Shown here in pieces: positions 1-8,786 of a stretch of DNA of 64,000 nucleotides. Below the pieces are notes generated by a model. It saw nothing but the letters and a program-made list of their open reading frames with translations. It had not been told where the DNA came from and ran no database searches. The stretch is from Pseudomonas weihenstephanensis (lineage in GTDB: Bacteria > Pseudomonadota > Gammaproteobacteria > Pseudomonadales > Pseudomonadaceae): NCBI RefSeq assembly GCF_001043055.1, contig NZ_JYLF01000010.1:62001-126000 (forward strand). Direction: 5' to 3'. Made by a program: the position numbers and the translations under genes. Numbering within the stretch: the first letter of the stretch is position 1; each line of letters starts with the position of its first letter.

Positions 1-2285
1 CACTCGTATACTCCAGCTTGGTCCAATGCGTCCTTCAGCTCGTGCAACACGTTGACGTCGGTCACCTCGGATAGCGTTGTCACGGTGTAGAAGGGATCGA
101 AGGCCGTCTTGATGTCATCGACGCTATTGAAGAAGTCGAGGATAAACAGATCTTCCGTACGCTTGCCAAGTTTAGGGGCCGAACGGTTCAGTCGGGACAG
201 CGCCTGAACGGCCAAGACAAACTGCAGCTTCTTGTCCACATACATGGCGGTCAGTTTGGGTTGGTCGAATCCGGTCAGGTACTTGTTGGCGACGATCAGC
301 AGGCGATAGTCGTCAGTGTCGAACTTTTCCCGCGTCTCGCTTTCGGGAAAGCCGTTCATCTCGGCTTCGGTGTACTTAAGCCCATCGACGATTTTCTCTC
401 CCGAAAAAGCGATCAGCGCCTTGAATGGGGTTCCTTGGGCATCGAGCAGTTTGGTTACCGCCTTGTAATAGCGGACCGCGGCTTCGATGTTTTGGGTAAT
501 GATCATCCCCTTCGCCTTGCCGCGAAGCTTCTTGGCATTCACGACCTGAGCAATGAAATGGTCCAGCATGATCTCGGCCTTGGTGTTGATCGTTTGCTGG
601 CTGCGCTCGACATAGGCGCGCAGTTTCTTTTGGGCCTTCGCGGTGTCGAAAAGCGGGTTTTCCTCAACCGACTTCTGGATTTCGTAATAGCTTTTATAAG
701 TTGTGTAGTTGGCCAGTACGTTGAGGATGAACCCTTCTTCGATCGCCTGCTTCATGCTGTAAAGATGGAACGGCTTGAAACTGCCGTCGGACTGTTGTTC
801 ACCAAATTTCTCGAGCGTGGTGGCCTTGGGTGTCGCGGTAAAGGCCAGATAGGAGGCATTACCGCGCATCTTGCGCGACTGCATCGCCGCCAAGATGCGG
901 TCCTGCGAGTCATCCTCGTCCGAGTCCACATCGCCCGCGCCCATCGCGCGGTTCATGTTGTCATGTGCTTGGCCGCTTTGTCCGCTATGCGCTTCGTCGA
1001 TGATCACGGCGAAACGTTTGTCGCTTAGGTCCGATATACCGTCGATGATGAAGGGGAACTTCTGGATAGTTGTGATGATGATTTTCTTGCCGTTCTCCAA
1101 CGCTGATTTCAAGTCGGCCGACCTCAGTGCTGGGGCGACGATGTTCTTGACCTCGGAGAAATCCTTGATGTTGTCGCGCAGTTGCTTGTCGAGCAAGCGC
1201 CGGTCCGTCACCACAATGACCGAGTCAAACAAGGGCTGGTCCAGACCCTTGGCGCCAGGCAGATCTGCGCTTTTGGGGTACGCTTCGATCAACTGATAGG
1301 CGGCCCAGGTGATCGAATTCGATTTGCCTGACCCCGCCGAGTGTTGGATCAGATAGCTGTGGCCGATACCATTGGTGGACGCATGGTCCAGCAGGCGCCG
1401 CACTACGTCCAACTGCTGATAGCGTGGAAATATCAGCGATTTCTTCGCCAGCGGCTCAGTCACTTTGCCCTCCAGCAGAACGAAATGCTGGATGATGCCT
1501 GCAAGGCTGGTCGGCGCAAACACTTCTTCCCACAGATAGGCGGTCTTGTGGCCGTTGGGGTTTGGCGGGTTTCCCTCGCCGTTGTTGTGGCCCTTGTTGA
1601 AGGGCAAGAAGAATGTAGAGGGTCCGGCCAGTTTGGTCGCCATGAACACCTCGTCGGTGTCCACCGCCATATGCACCAGCGCGCGGCCAAATTGCAGCAG
1701 AGACTGGGTGGCGTCACGCTTTTCGCGGTACTGCTTCTGGCCGTGAAAGCGGGCGGTTTGACCGGTCCAAGCGTTCTTTAACTCGACCGTGATAAGGGGC
1801 ATGCCGTTCAGGAACAGCACCATGTCGATCTCTTCCAGCAGGTTGCTCTGCGAATAGCGAACCTGGCGAGTGATGCTCCAAATATTGGCGGCGAAGTTTT
1901 CGTGGACGCGGGCGGCAGAGCTGGCCAGCGGGGAGGGATACATCAGCGAGAAGAATGCATCATCGATCGGCAGACCCTTTTTCAGCATATGCAGCAGGCC
2001 GTGCTTTTTGATCATCCGATCAAAGCGCTCAAGGATCTTGGCCTGCCAATCGGTGGGGTTGCGGTCACGCAGCTTGGTCAGCTCCTTTCCTTGGGTGGTT
2101 TCAAGGAACTGCCAGAAAATCGCGGTATCCAGCGCGAACTGGGCGTTGAAATCGGCGGGATGGCCGATGCGGTAAGGGCCGCTGCCGACTGGCGCGGGGC
2201 TGCCGCCGAGTTCTTCGCTGGTGTGACCGGTCAGATGTGTCTGAATGGCCTGCTCCAGTGCTACTTCCTTAGTATTGCTAACCAT
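1..2285 (-). CDS. hsdR: Type I restriction enzyme, R (endonuclease/translocase) subunit, 3' end outside window
   Basis: Motor and nuclease subunit of a type I restriction-modification complex; it translocates and cuts unmodified DNA once HsdM/HsdS bind an unmethylated site. Reading from the ATG at 2285, about 761 residues are visible before the left edge; the family usually has about 1000. The N-terminal nuclease domain shows D154 followed by E168-L-K170 (PD-(D/E)XK type). The helicase part has Walker A HSAGSGKS near residues 315-322, a TDRR motif near 360, DEAH at 430-433 and a TATP motif further on. The start codon lies 9 bp after the hsdS stop, so it is the last gene of the hsdM-hsdS-hsdR operon. 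Every visible motif is intact; the C-terminal end cannot be judged. Confidence 0.95.
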   Translation of the reverse strand, partial: MVSNTKEVALEQAIQTHLTGHTSEELGGSPAPVGSGPYRIGHPADFNAQFALDTAIFWQFLETTQGKELTKLRDRNPTDWQAKILERFDRMIKKHGLLHMLKKGLPIDDAFFSLMYPSPLASSAARVHENFAANIWSITRQVRYSQSNLLEEIDMVLFLNGMPLITVELKNAWTGQTARFHGQKQYREKRDATQSLLQFGRALVHMAVDTDEVFMATKLAGPSTFFLPFNKGHNNGEGNPPNPNGHKTAYLWEEVFAPTSLAGIIQHFVLLEGKVTEPLAKKSLIFPRYQQLDVVRRLLDHASTNGIGHSYLIQHSAGSGKSNSITWAAYQLIEAYPKSADLPGAKGLDQPLFDSVIVVTDRRLLDKQLRDNIKDFSEVKNIVAPALRSADLKSALENGKKIIITTIQKFPFIIDGISDLSDKRFAVIIDEAHSGQSGQAHDNMNRAMGAGDVDSDEDDSQDRILAAMQSRKMRGNASYLAFTATPKATTLEKFGEQQSDGSFKPFHLYSMKQAIEEGFILNVLANYTTYKSYYEIQKSVEENPLFDTAKAQKKLRAYVERSQQTINTKAEIMLDHFIAQVVNAKKLRGKAKGMIITQNIEAAVRYYKAVTKLLDAQGTPFKALIAFSGEKIVDGLKYTEAEMNGFPESETREKFDTDDYRLLIVANKYLTGFDQPKLTAMYVDKKLQFVLAVQALSRLNRSAPKLGKRTEDLFILDFFNSVDDIKTAFDPFYTVTTLSEVTDVNVLHELKDALDQAGVYE

Positions 2286-2294
2286 GCTGATTCC

Positions 2295-3578
2295 CTAAAT
2301 GACCTTGATTTTGCCTGTGATCGCGGCATTGATCAGGCTGGTTTTGTATTCCTTAAGTGCGGAGATCTGGTCTTGCTTGATTGAAATGGCAGCTTCGAAT
2401 CTGGATGCAAGCTGGTCTAGGTGCGCAACAATTTCGTCCTGTTCTACTCTGGGAGGAATGAGCAACGGAATATCCATGAAGCTGTCAGTGTAAAGCCGGT
2501 AAAAGCCTTCCACGATACCGCGAACGCGCAACCTGAGCTCACCGAGGTATTTCGATGTCTTAAACAGCGCTTCATAGTATTGACTCGATGCACCATCTAC
2601 AAAGGGTCGAAACACTGAGTAATCTGGGCTAACTAAGCCCTCCATAGGCGCAATGGAAAAAACAGCGAGGTGAGCTTTCAGACGATTCAGTACGAGGTCG
2701 CCTACCCGAACAAGTTTTGCGCCCTCGTAGCTTTCAGAAACCAACGACTTTTCAACGAGATTGGCAGGAACGAGACCGAGTTTCTGACTCATCGAAAGGT
2801 GCTGTTCTGTACCCTTTGCCGATCTTTCATTGATTTCGACAAACATGTGTTTGTTGCGCTGCACCGCCCAATGCGCGGGGATTTTGCCGATCCAGTCAAT
2901 GCCGCTGTCTTTCATCGGGACATCGGGCTCCAGGCCGCGGGTGACGGCGTGTTGGATCAGGATCTGCCGCCGCTCGCGCAACAGAGCGATCTGCTGTTCC
3001 TTTATCCGCACCGCCTCATCTACCCGCGCGCATTTTTCATCCAAAAACGCCGCGATGGCGCGTTGTTCGAGTACGGGAATTACGAAAAGATCAACTGCAG
3101 AGAAATTTTCAAAATTTAAATCTTGCCCGTCTCGGATGAAATGACCTGTAATCTGTAGCGCCTGAATGTATCTAGGGGCCTTCAATACATAGGCATAGAA
3201 TGCAGGGTGAATTTTTGGGCCAGGCTTCAGTATGATATAGGAGGAGCGAATACACCCAGCCGCCTTGGCGCGTTCTATCCCCCCCTGAAAACTCCGCATA
3301 CTGATTACGAAGTCGTCTATTTCAACGTGCTTACGCTTTTCTAGGTTGGTCTGTATTTGTGTGACCCTGCGGCCAACCATGTCTTGATAATCGGCTTGTG
3401 GAATAACTCCATGCGATTGTGTCGCTGATAGTTGAATGTCATTGCTTCGAGCAAGCTCCTTGCTTTGTGAGAAGAGGAACTTGCTTCTGCGCACCTCCCA
3501 GTGATCGGGAATAACGCCGATCCACTCAACACAGCTGTCCTTGTAGTTGTCATAAGCCGGATAGGCTGCCATCCCCAT
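2295..3578 (-). CDS. hsdS: Type I restriction-modification specificity subunit S
   Basis: DNA sequence-recognition subunit. The 427-aa protein shows the classic internal duplication: each half starts with a W-I-G-x-I-P-x-H-W block (about residues 18 and 230), continues with a target recognition domain and ends in a helical spacer that starts with E-Q-x-x-I-x-x-x-L-D (about residues 172 and 385). The two recognition domains are unlike each other, implying a bipartite asymmetric target that cannot be read from sequence alone. The ATG at 3578 shares one base with the hsdM stop (TGATG), which points to translational coupling; a GTG one codon upstream is an alternative start. No frameshift is visible. 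Confidence 0.94.
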   Translation of the reverse strand: MGMAAYPAYDNYKDSCVEWIGVIPDHWEVRRSKFLFSQSKELARSNDIQLSATQSHGVIPQADYQDMVGRRVTQIQTNLEKRKHVEIDDFVISMRSFQGGIERAKAAGCIRSSYIILKPGPKIHPAFYAYVLKAPRYIQALQITGHFIRDGQDLNFENFSAVDLFVIPVLEQRAIAAFLDEKCARVDEAVRIKEQQIALLRERRQILIQHAVTRGLEPDVPMKDSGIDWIGKIPAHWAVQRNKHMFVEINERSAKGTEQHLSMSQKLGLVPANLVEKSLVSESYEGAKLVRVGDLVLNRLKAHLAVFSIAPMEGLVSPDYSVFRPFVDGASSQYYEALFKTSKYLGELRLRVRGIVEGFYRLYTDSFMDIPLLIPPRVEQDEIVAHLDQLASRFEAAISIKQDQISALKEYKTSLINAAITGKIKVI

Positions 3579-5968
3579 CACACCGCTCCCGCCAAATCCG
3601 CCGTCTTCAACCCAAGGATATCGGCGATCAGGCCATCGGCCATTTGCTCCAGCGCCAGAATATCCTGTGTCACTTCCGCAAGGCTGCGTAGGGGTTTGTG
3701 TCGATAGAAGTATTTGTTGAAGCTGATCTCATACCCGATCTTGAAGCCATCCCGGTTGATCCATGCTTCGTCTATATGCGGCTTCACTTCGGCGAGGAAA
3801 TAGCGGTGGATGCTGTCTTTCAGCGGCACAGACTCGTTATCGCGCAAATCGCTGCTGCTGGCGTAGCTCAGATAGCTGCCGTCGGGCTGCTTATACAAGC
3901 CGAAATCGCCCAGATCAGCCACGTCGCAGCCCAGACGCGTAGCCACCGATGCAAGCTCGGCCGCCGTAAAACGCAGGGATTTGTCGATGACCTTGGCTGC
4001 GTCTTCGGCATACCAGCTGACCGCGTTCAGGATGGCGTTTTTTTGGGTCGCCGATAGCTTGATTTTGCGGGTCTTCAACACCTTGACGACCTGCTCGCTG
4101 AAGGCGTTGAAATCGGCGGACTCCTCGGTGCCCATCGCCTGCATCAGTTGCAACCCCACGTCGATCAGATCGCGCTGGGCCCCCCATGACGCGGTATCGA
4201 CCAACTTAGCGCGCTGTTTGGTGTTCAGAATAATCTCACGCTCCTCGCACCAGGCCTGGATCGCCTTAGCCTGGCCTTTGAGGAAGCCAGGCTCGTATAC
4301 CTTGACGCCATGTTCTGCCCAAAGCTGTTCCATCGGTTCGCGCAAGGATTTGTCAAAGCGCAGAACCTCCAGCCGTTCGACACTGAACTGGGCGCGGCGG
4401 CGATCGGGACGTTCGATGGTGACCTTGTGATAGCCGAAATCGATATTGTCAAAGATCTGCACCGCGATGCCGAAGGGGTCGTTATTGGCGTCGACCTGCC
4501 GTTCTATGGGTTGGAAATTGAGGTAGGCGGTGATGATCTCGTCGATATGTTCGGGGGCGAACTCACAGTTCTTGTCGCCAAGGTTCTTACGCAGTTTGCG
4601 GAACATCAGATTGGCGTCGATCAGCTGCACGCGGCCCCGACGGTCGGCGGGCTTGGCATTGGTCAGCAGCCAGATATAGGTGGTGATGCCGGTATTGTAG
4701 AACAGGTTGTTCGGCAGTTGGATGATGGTGTCGAGCAGGTCGTTTTCGATGATATAGCGGCGGATGTTTGATTCGCCGCTGCCTGCGTCGCCGGTGAACA
4801 GGCTGGAGCCGTTGTGGACCGATGCGATGCGCGAGCCGATGGCGCTGTCCTTGGTGGATTTCATCTTGCCCACCATTTCCATCAGGAACAGCAACTGGCC
4901 GTCGCTGGAGCGGGGGGTGGCATCTTGGACCTCGACGTTGCCCCAGTAATCGGCCAGCGGCACCTTGAAACGGGGGTCGATGATGTCCTTTCCGTCCTTA
5001 ATGTATTTCAGCTCGCTGTTCCAACTTTTGCCGTAGGGCGGGTTGGACAGCATGAAATCAAAGCGATGGGCGGCGAATTCGTCGGTAGACAAGGTGGAAC
5101 CGACCTTGATGTTCTCGGGGTTGTTGCCCTTTATCATCATGTCGGATTTGCAGATGGCATAGGTCTCGTCGTTGATTTCCTTGCCGTATAGGTAGACGTC
5201 GCCGATGGCCTTGATCTGACCTTCGGGATCGATGACGTAGTTCTGAGATTCCGTCAGCATGCCGCCGCTGCCGCATGCGGGGTCATAGATGGTCATGACG
5301 GGGGGCAAGCGGTCCTTGATCGGGTCGAAGATGAGGTGCGTCATGAGGTGGATCACCTCGCGCGGGGTAAAATGCTCGCCAGCCTCTTCGTTGTTTTCTT
5401 CGTTGAACTTGCGAATCAGTTCTTCAAAGACATAGCCCATGCCGAGGTTGCTGAGGGCTGGGAGAGTGTTGCCGTCCGGGTCTTCGACCTGGTGCGGCGT
5501 GAGGTTGATGTAAGGCGAGATGAACTTTTCCAGCACATCCAGCAGGACCTGCTTGTTAGCCATGTGCCGCATCTGTTCCAGCAGCTTGAAGCGCGAGATG
5601 ATCTCTTTGACGTTGTCGCTGAACCCGTTCAAATAGTCTTCCACGTTGGCCAGCAGTATCTGTTGGTTGTTAGTGGCGGTTGCATGCAGCAGCTTCAGTG
5701 TCCATTTGCTTGTGTTGAAGAATACGTAGCCAGAGGCCGCCTTTAGCGGTGCATCGTCCAGCTCAGTCGCCTTCATTTCGCCTTTCTGAAAGCGGACCTC
5801 CTCCAGGACTTCGGCCTTGGTGGGCTCGAGGAGAGTATCGAGGCGACGCAGAACAACCATCGGCAGGATGACGTCACGGTATTTGCCCCGGACGTAAACG
5901 TCGCGAAGGCAGTCATCCGCGATAGACCAAATGAATGAGACAAGTTTGGTATGTGCGTAATGGTTCAT
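3578..5968 (-). CDS. hsdM: Type I restriction-modification DNA methyltransferase subunit M
   Basis: N6-adenine methyltransferase subunit that protects host DNA and forms the core of the restriction complex. The 796-aa protein has an HsdM N-terminal helical domain (about residues 8-150), the S-adenosylmethionine site DPACGSGG at 229-236 and the catalytic NPPY at 309-312. Many HsdM proteins end near 500-550 residues, so this one carries about 250 extra C-terminal residues, partly helical, of unknown role. It is first in the operon and overlaps hsdS. The start at 5968 has only a weak ribosome site (AGGA about 16 bp upstream). The transposase-frame ORF ends 24 bp upstream, so the promoter must lie within or next to that broken sequence. 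Confidence 0.94.
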   Translation of the reverse strand: MNHYAHTKLVSFIWSIADDCLRDVYVRGKYRDVILPMVVLRRLDTLLEPTKAEVLEEVRFQKGEMKATELDDAPLKAASGYVFFNTSKWTLKLLHATATNNQQILLANVEDYLNGFSDNVKEIISRFKLLEQMRHMANKQVLLDVLEKFISPYINLTPHQVEDPDGNTLPALSNLGMGYVFEELIRKFNEENNEEAGEHFTPREVIHLMTHLIFDPIKDRLPPVMTIYDPACGSGGMLTESQNYVIDPEGQIKAIGDVYLYGKEINDETYAICKSDMMIKGNNPENIKVGSTLSTDEFAAHRFDFMLSNPPYGKSWNSELKYIKDGKDIIDPRFKVPLADYWGNVEVQDATPRSSDGQLLFLMEMVGKMKSTKDSAIGSRIASVHNGSSLFTGDAGSGESNIRRYIIENDLLDTIIQLPNNLFYNTGITTYIWLLTNAKPADRRGRVQLIDANLMFRKLRKNLGDKNCEFAPEHIDEIITAYLNFQPIERQVDANNDPFGIAVQIFDNIDFGYHKVTIERPDRRRAQFSVERLEVLRFDKSLREPMEQLWAEHGVKVYEPGFLKGQAKAIQAWCEEREIILNTKQRAKLVDTASWGAQRDLIDVGLQLMQAMGTEESADFNAFSEQVVKVLKTRKIKLSATQKNAILNAVSWYAEDAAKVIDKSLRFTAAELASVATRLGCDVADLGDFGLYKQPDGSYLSYASSSDLRDNESVPLKDSIHRYFLAEVKPHIDEAWINRDGFKIGYEISFNKYFYRHKPLRSLAEVTQDILALEQMADGLIADILGLKTADLAGAV

Positions 5969-5992
5969 GGGGAAGGGGCTATTGTCCTGGTG

Positions 5993-6428
5993 TCAAAGGG
6001 GCGCTACGTGTAGCTGAACGGCCTGAAACCCGCCATTATCCATGAGCGTTACAGACTCGGCCACCGTGGTGTTTTTACCTGTCAAATCCATTGAAGGAGA
6101 CTTATGAATACGAACATCCGGTGAGGTTTGGACTCTGTACGAAACCAGCTGTCGTAAACACCGCAGCGAACAGTCCAGCGAGACCATCGCAGAAAAGCTG
6201 TCCGCGAGGTTGTCGTATCGGTCACCAATCAGGTGGTTGTCTTTCAGCCAGCCGAACATCCGCTCAATGATGTCTCGTCTCGTGTATTGGGGCTTGTTGA
6301 GCCGGCGGGGTGCAGCGGGCTTTGGCTTACGTATCAGCTTGCGCAGCGGGTTGACTGGCCGCATTCGATAACGGTCAGAGTGCTGACGAAATGCCTCTGT
6401 GTTATAGCCCTTGTCGGCAACCAGCCTT
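5993..6428 (-). pseudogene. Truncated IS5-family-type transposase, C-terminal fragment
   Basis: The frame is open from an in-frame TAA next to 6428 and reads VADKGYNTEAFRQ, then R-R-D-I-I-E-R-M-F-G-W-L-K and a D-R-Y-D-N-L-A block. These match the last third of IS5-like DDE transposases, including the region of the final catalytic Glu. The N-terminal two thirds are missing. Recognisable similarity stops at about 6135 (after L-V-S-Y-R); the remaining 40-odd residues are probably read-through into unrelated sequence. No terminal inverted repeats or target duplication could be seen, so this is a dead remnant lying between the 605-aa orphan gene and hsdM. Confidence 0.75.
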
Positions 6429-6467
6429 TACTGGGTCAGTTTTCGGTCAGCGGCAACAGTCACACCG

Positions 6468-8285
6468 TCATTCCTGACATATCACGCAGCCGAAAGCTCC
6501 AACCTCCGTACAGGCAGCAAAGAAAGACGACAATAACCAATAGAGCTGGACGAAGTAGGGGCTTGCAGTGTGGCCCGCTGCGATGTCCTGAAACGCTTTC
6601 TCAACCGCGCCCTTGCTCAGGGATGAGGTAACGATGGCCACCCGTTTGAAGGTGTGAGGGGCATTCCTGCAAAACTCCACTGCAGTTCGAGAATCTGCGG
6701 TTGTGCCTCGGCATGTGCGATGAATGCCTGTTTTTACCCTGTTGTTGGTATAAAGCCGATTCCATCGAGCGAATTTCTTGGTCATGGCCGGGACGGGCAA
6801 ATTGAGATTGCCCAGGTTTTTGATAGCTTGGCTGACAGAAACGTGGAACGCGCTCGCGCCGAGAGTCAACTCCCCGTGCTTGGCATGGTAGAAGGTGATT
6901 CTTGGAGAGGCTGGATCCGTTCGGAAGCCAATGAAATCAGCCCATTCGTCACCAAGATCATCGCAGACGATAACATCGTCTTCGGGCGCGACCGTCGATA
7001 GAACTGCGCCGAACGTGGAGTCAAGATCGAACGTATGATGGACAGCGGTAAAGGCACCTTTCTCGTCCGTGACAGTAGCCAGCTCTGCATTGCCGAAGAG
7101 GTAGCCCAGGAACTGATTGCCACCGTTCACCAAGGAGTCGTCCTGGTAAAGGTTGCCGTCCAGATAGGCAAAGCGAGGCTGGTCGAACAGGACAATGTAC
7201 GTGTCTTCTTTGTCGATGAACTGCTTAAGCAGAACGCGACCTTCGTCTGCTCCTAGAGCGAACTGTGTGTCCTCGACATAGACATCGGCGAGCAGAGGTA
7301 GCGTGAAGCGTTTCAAGGCGATTCGCGTTTTGTTGATCGCGAGTTCGCCCACTTCGACGCCTATTGCAAGCTGGGACAAGAGCAGTTTGCCGGCGGCGTT
7401 TTTGGCAACTACCAAGACGTCTGTCAGCTCTGCGAGTATCGGATCGACTTCTACCTTTGGCAGCTCTCGATAGCCACCTCCGTCCCGCTTGACCAAACGA
7501 ACAACTTTGTCGTCAAAGATGGCCTGTCCGAGGATGGCGGTATCAACCGCAAATTGGGTAGGGCTAGCCGTCAGATCAGATAGCTCCAGCGGTCGCGCAA
7601 AAGCTGCCAGAAAAGGGGAGGACGATGGCCTTCCAGGTCGAGGGTGCAGGCGGTCAATGATACTACAGGCATAGTCCACCAGTTCCAGGTAGCCAGCACG
7701 ATCCGCTCGAAGTGAAATCCGGCCGGTTCGCGGTGTTGTTGAGAAGTGCTCGTCCGCCTCTGTGAAGCTGTAACCTAGCGGTGCAAATCGAGCCGAGGAG
7801 GCCATGCCCACGTTGTTCTGGAGGTTCTCACCCTCAAGTGTCTTGCTGCGCAATGCAAAGCGGGACAACGTCATATGGCGCAGCCGAACCCGGGCAAATA
7901 CTGAATCCTTGCTAGTGAGTCCACGGTCAACATCTTGGGAGCTGATGCGCTGCAGGTGCCGCTTGGTGAAATCTGCGGGGACGTCAATCTGGGATTTGAA
8001 AATGGCGACGTAATCACGGTGCTCGACGATCAGCAAATATCCGGTTACTCGGTCGATCACGTCGTCAGCGTCAGGTAGGAAAGCTGGTGTCTTGTCGAAT
8101 TGAAAGCATAGAGCAGACCAGATTGATGCCCCGTGGGCCTGCCGTATGAAAGAGAATAGGTTGTTCGAGGGAGATGTGTGAGCACATCTGATCGCCCGGA
8201 ACAACGCCGTGATTGCGCCCATTGTGATCGGAGCTTTTCGGCGATAGAAGTAGCAGGATTTGCTGGCTTGAAGCTCATCGATCAT
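6468..8285 (-). CDS. Unrecognised 605-aa protein with a possible PD-(D/E)XK-like nuclease motif, defence-island neighbour
   Basis: I do not recognise this family. The 605-aa protein has no signal peptide or membrane segment. Residues 80-100 look like beta strands (GYLLIVEHRDYVAIFKSQ). The C-terminal third has D442, D443, E447 and D450, then a strand ending H467-A-K469 and a helix with SQAIKNL near 484. An acidic pair followed by a strand with HxK is compatible with a divergent restriction-endonuclease fold; this is inference. The very C-terminus is hydrophobic and helical. The ATG at 8285 follows a GGGAAA-like ribosome site. It lies upstream of hsdM on the same strand, separated by the transposase remnant, and is next to integrase genes, so a role in phage or plasmid defence is plausible but not shown. 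Confidence 0.6.
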   Translation of the reverse strand: MIDELQASKSCYFYRRKAPITMGAITALFRAIRCAHTSPSNNLFSFIRQAHGASIWSALCFQFDKTPAFLPDADDVIDRVTGYLLIVEHRDYVAIFKSQIDVPADFTKRHLQRISSQDVDRGLTSKDSVFARVRLRHMTLSRFALRSKTLEGENLQNNVGMASSARFAPLGYSFTEADEHFSTTPRTGRISLRADRAGYLELVDYACSIIDRLHPRPGRPSSSPFLAAFARPLELSDLTASPTQFAVDTAILGQAIFDDKVVRLVKRDGGGYRELPKVEVDPILAELTDVLVVAKNAAGKLLLSQLAIGVEVGELAINKTRIALKRFTLPLLADVYVEDTQFALGADEGRVLLKQFIDKEDTYIVLFDQPRFAYLDGNLYQDDSLVNGGNQFLGYLFGNAELATVTDEKGAFTAVHHTFDLDSTFGAVLSTVAPEDDVIVCDDLGDEWADFIGFRTDPASPRITFYHAKHGELTLGASAFHVSVSQAIKNLGNLNLPVPAMTKKFARWNRLYTNNRVKTGIHRTCRGTTADSRTAVEFCRNAPHTFKRVAIVTSSLSKGAVEKAFQDIAAGHTASPYFVQLYWLLSSFFAACTEVGAFGCVICQE

Positions 8286-8498
8286 GTCCGTTTCCCTACG
8301 GCAAGGGGTAAAACGTGGAGTCCATCAACTCGATGAGGGTAGCCCAATGCCACTAAGGCTGTATAGATGGATACGCTTTAATAGAGCATGGCTGCTTGCG
8401 AGCAATCATAGTCTGACATGAAGGACTGCGAATGGCGGATTACTTCCTGTAATGACTGACCGGTTTAGATTGTCTGCAGTCGGTCGTGACTATCAAAA

Positions 8499-8786
8499 TC
8501 AGATCCTCTCTCTGGGGGGCAAAGTCCATGATTTTTCTAAACGATGAACGATCAGCCGCACGGTCAGCAAATAGTAATACCGCGTCGCGTCGCTGCGTCG
8601 ATCTAGGCGATGTTCAAGGAACCAAGCCACATGCTTTCTCTGCCAAGCCCAAGGCGTTTTTCGCTGCCAGCGCTCTGCAATTTCAGTCTGGATGATTTTC
8701 GCCTGTCGCACATGGCGTTGCCGGGTTGCGTGCGAGCCGGTCAGCACGCCAGCCAAAAACAGCTCCATATCGAATGGCTTACTCAT
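8499..8786 (-). CDS. Small basic protein coupled to an integrase-like gene, unknown function
   Basis: A 95-residue basic, tryptophan-rich protein (WQRKTPWAWQRKHVAWFLEHRL near residues 40-61, then an R-Y-Y-Y-L-L-T-V-R helix). Its ATG overlaps the stop of the upstream integrase-like gene (ATGA), so the two are translationally coupled. I recall small ORFs of this kind next to integrase-domain genes in Pseudomonas islands, but I know of no assigned function. The helical, positively charged composition suggests nucleic-acid binding; that is inference only. The upstream gene is frameshifted, so this ORF may now be poorly translated. Confidence 0.55.
   Translation of the reverse strand: MSKPFDMELFLAGVLTGSHATRQRHVRQAKIIQTEIAERWQRKTPWAWQRKHVAWFLEHRLDRRSDATRYYYLLTVRLIVHRLEKSWTLPPRERI

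Noticed and set aside
261..1781. Plus-strand open frames over hsdR
   Set aside because: Out-of-frame shadows of hsdR, which is supported by Walker A, DEAH and nuclease motifs.
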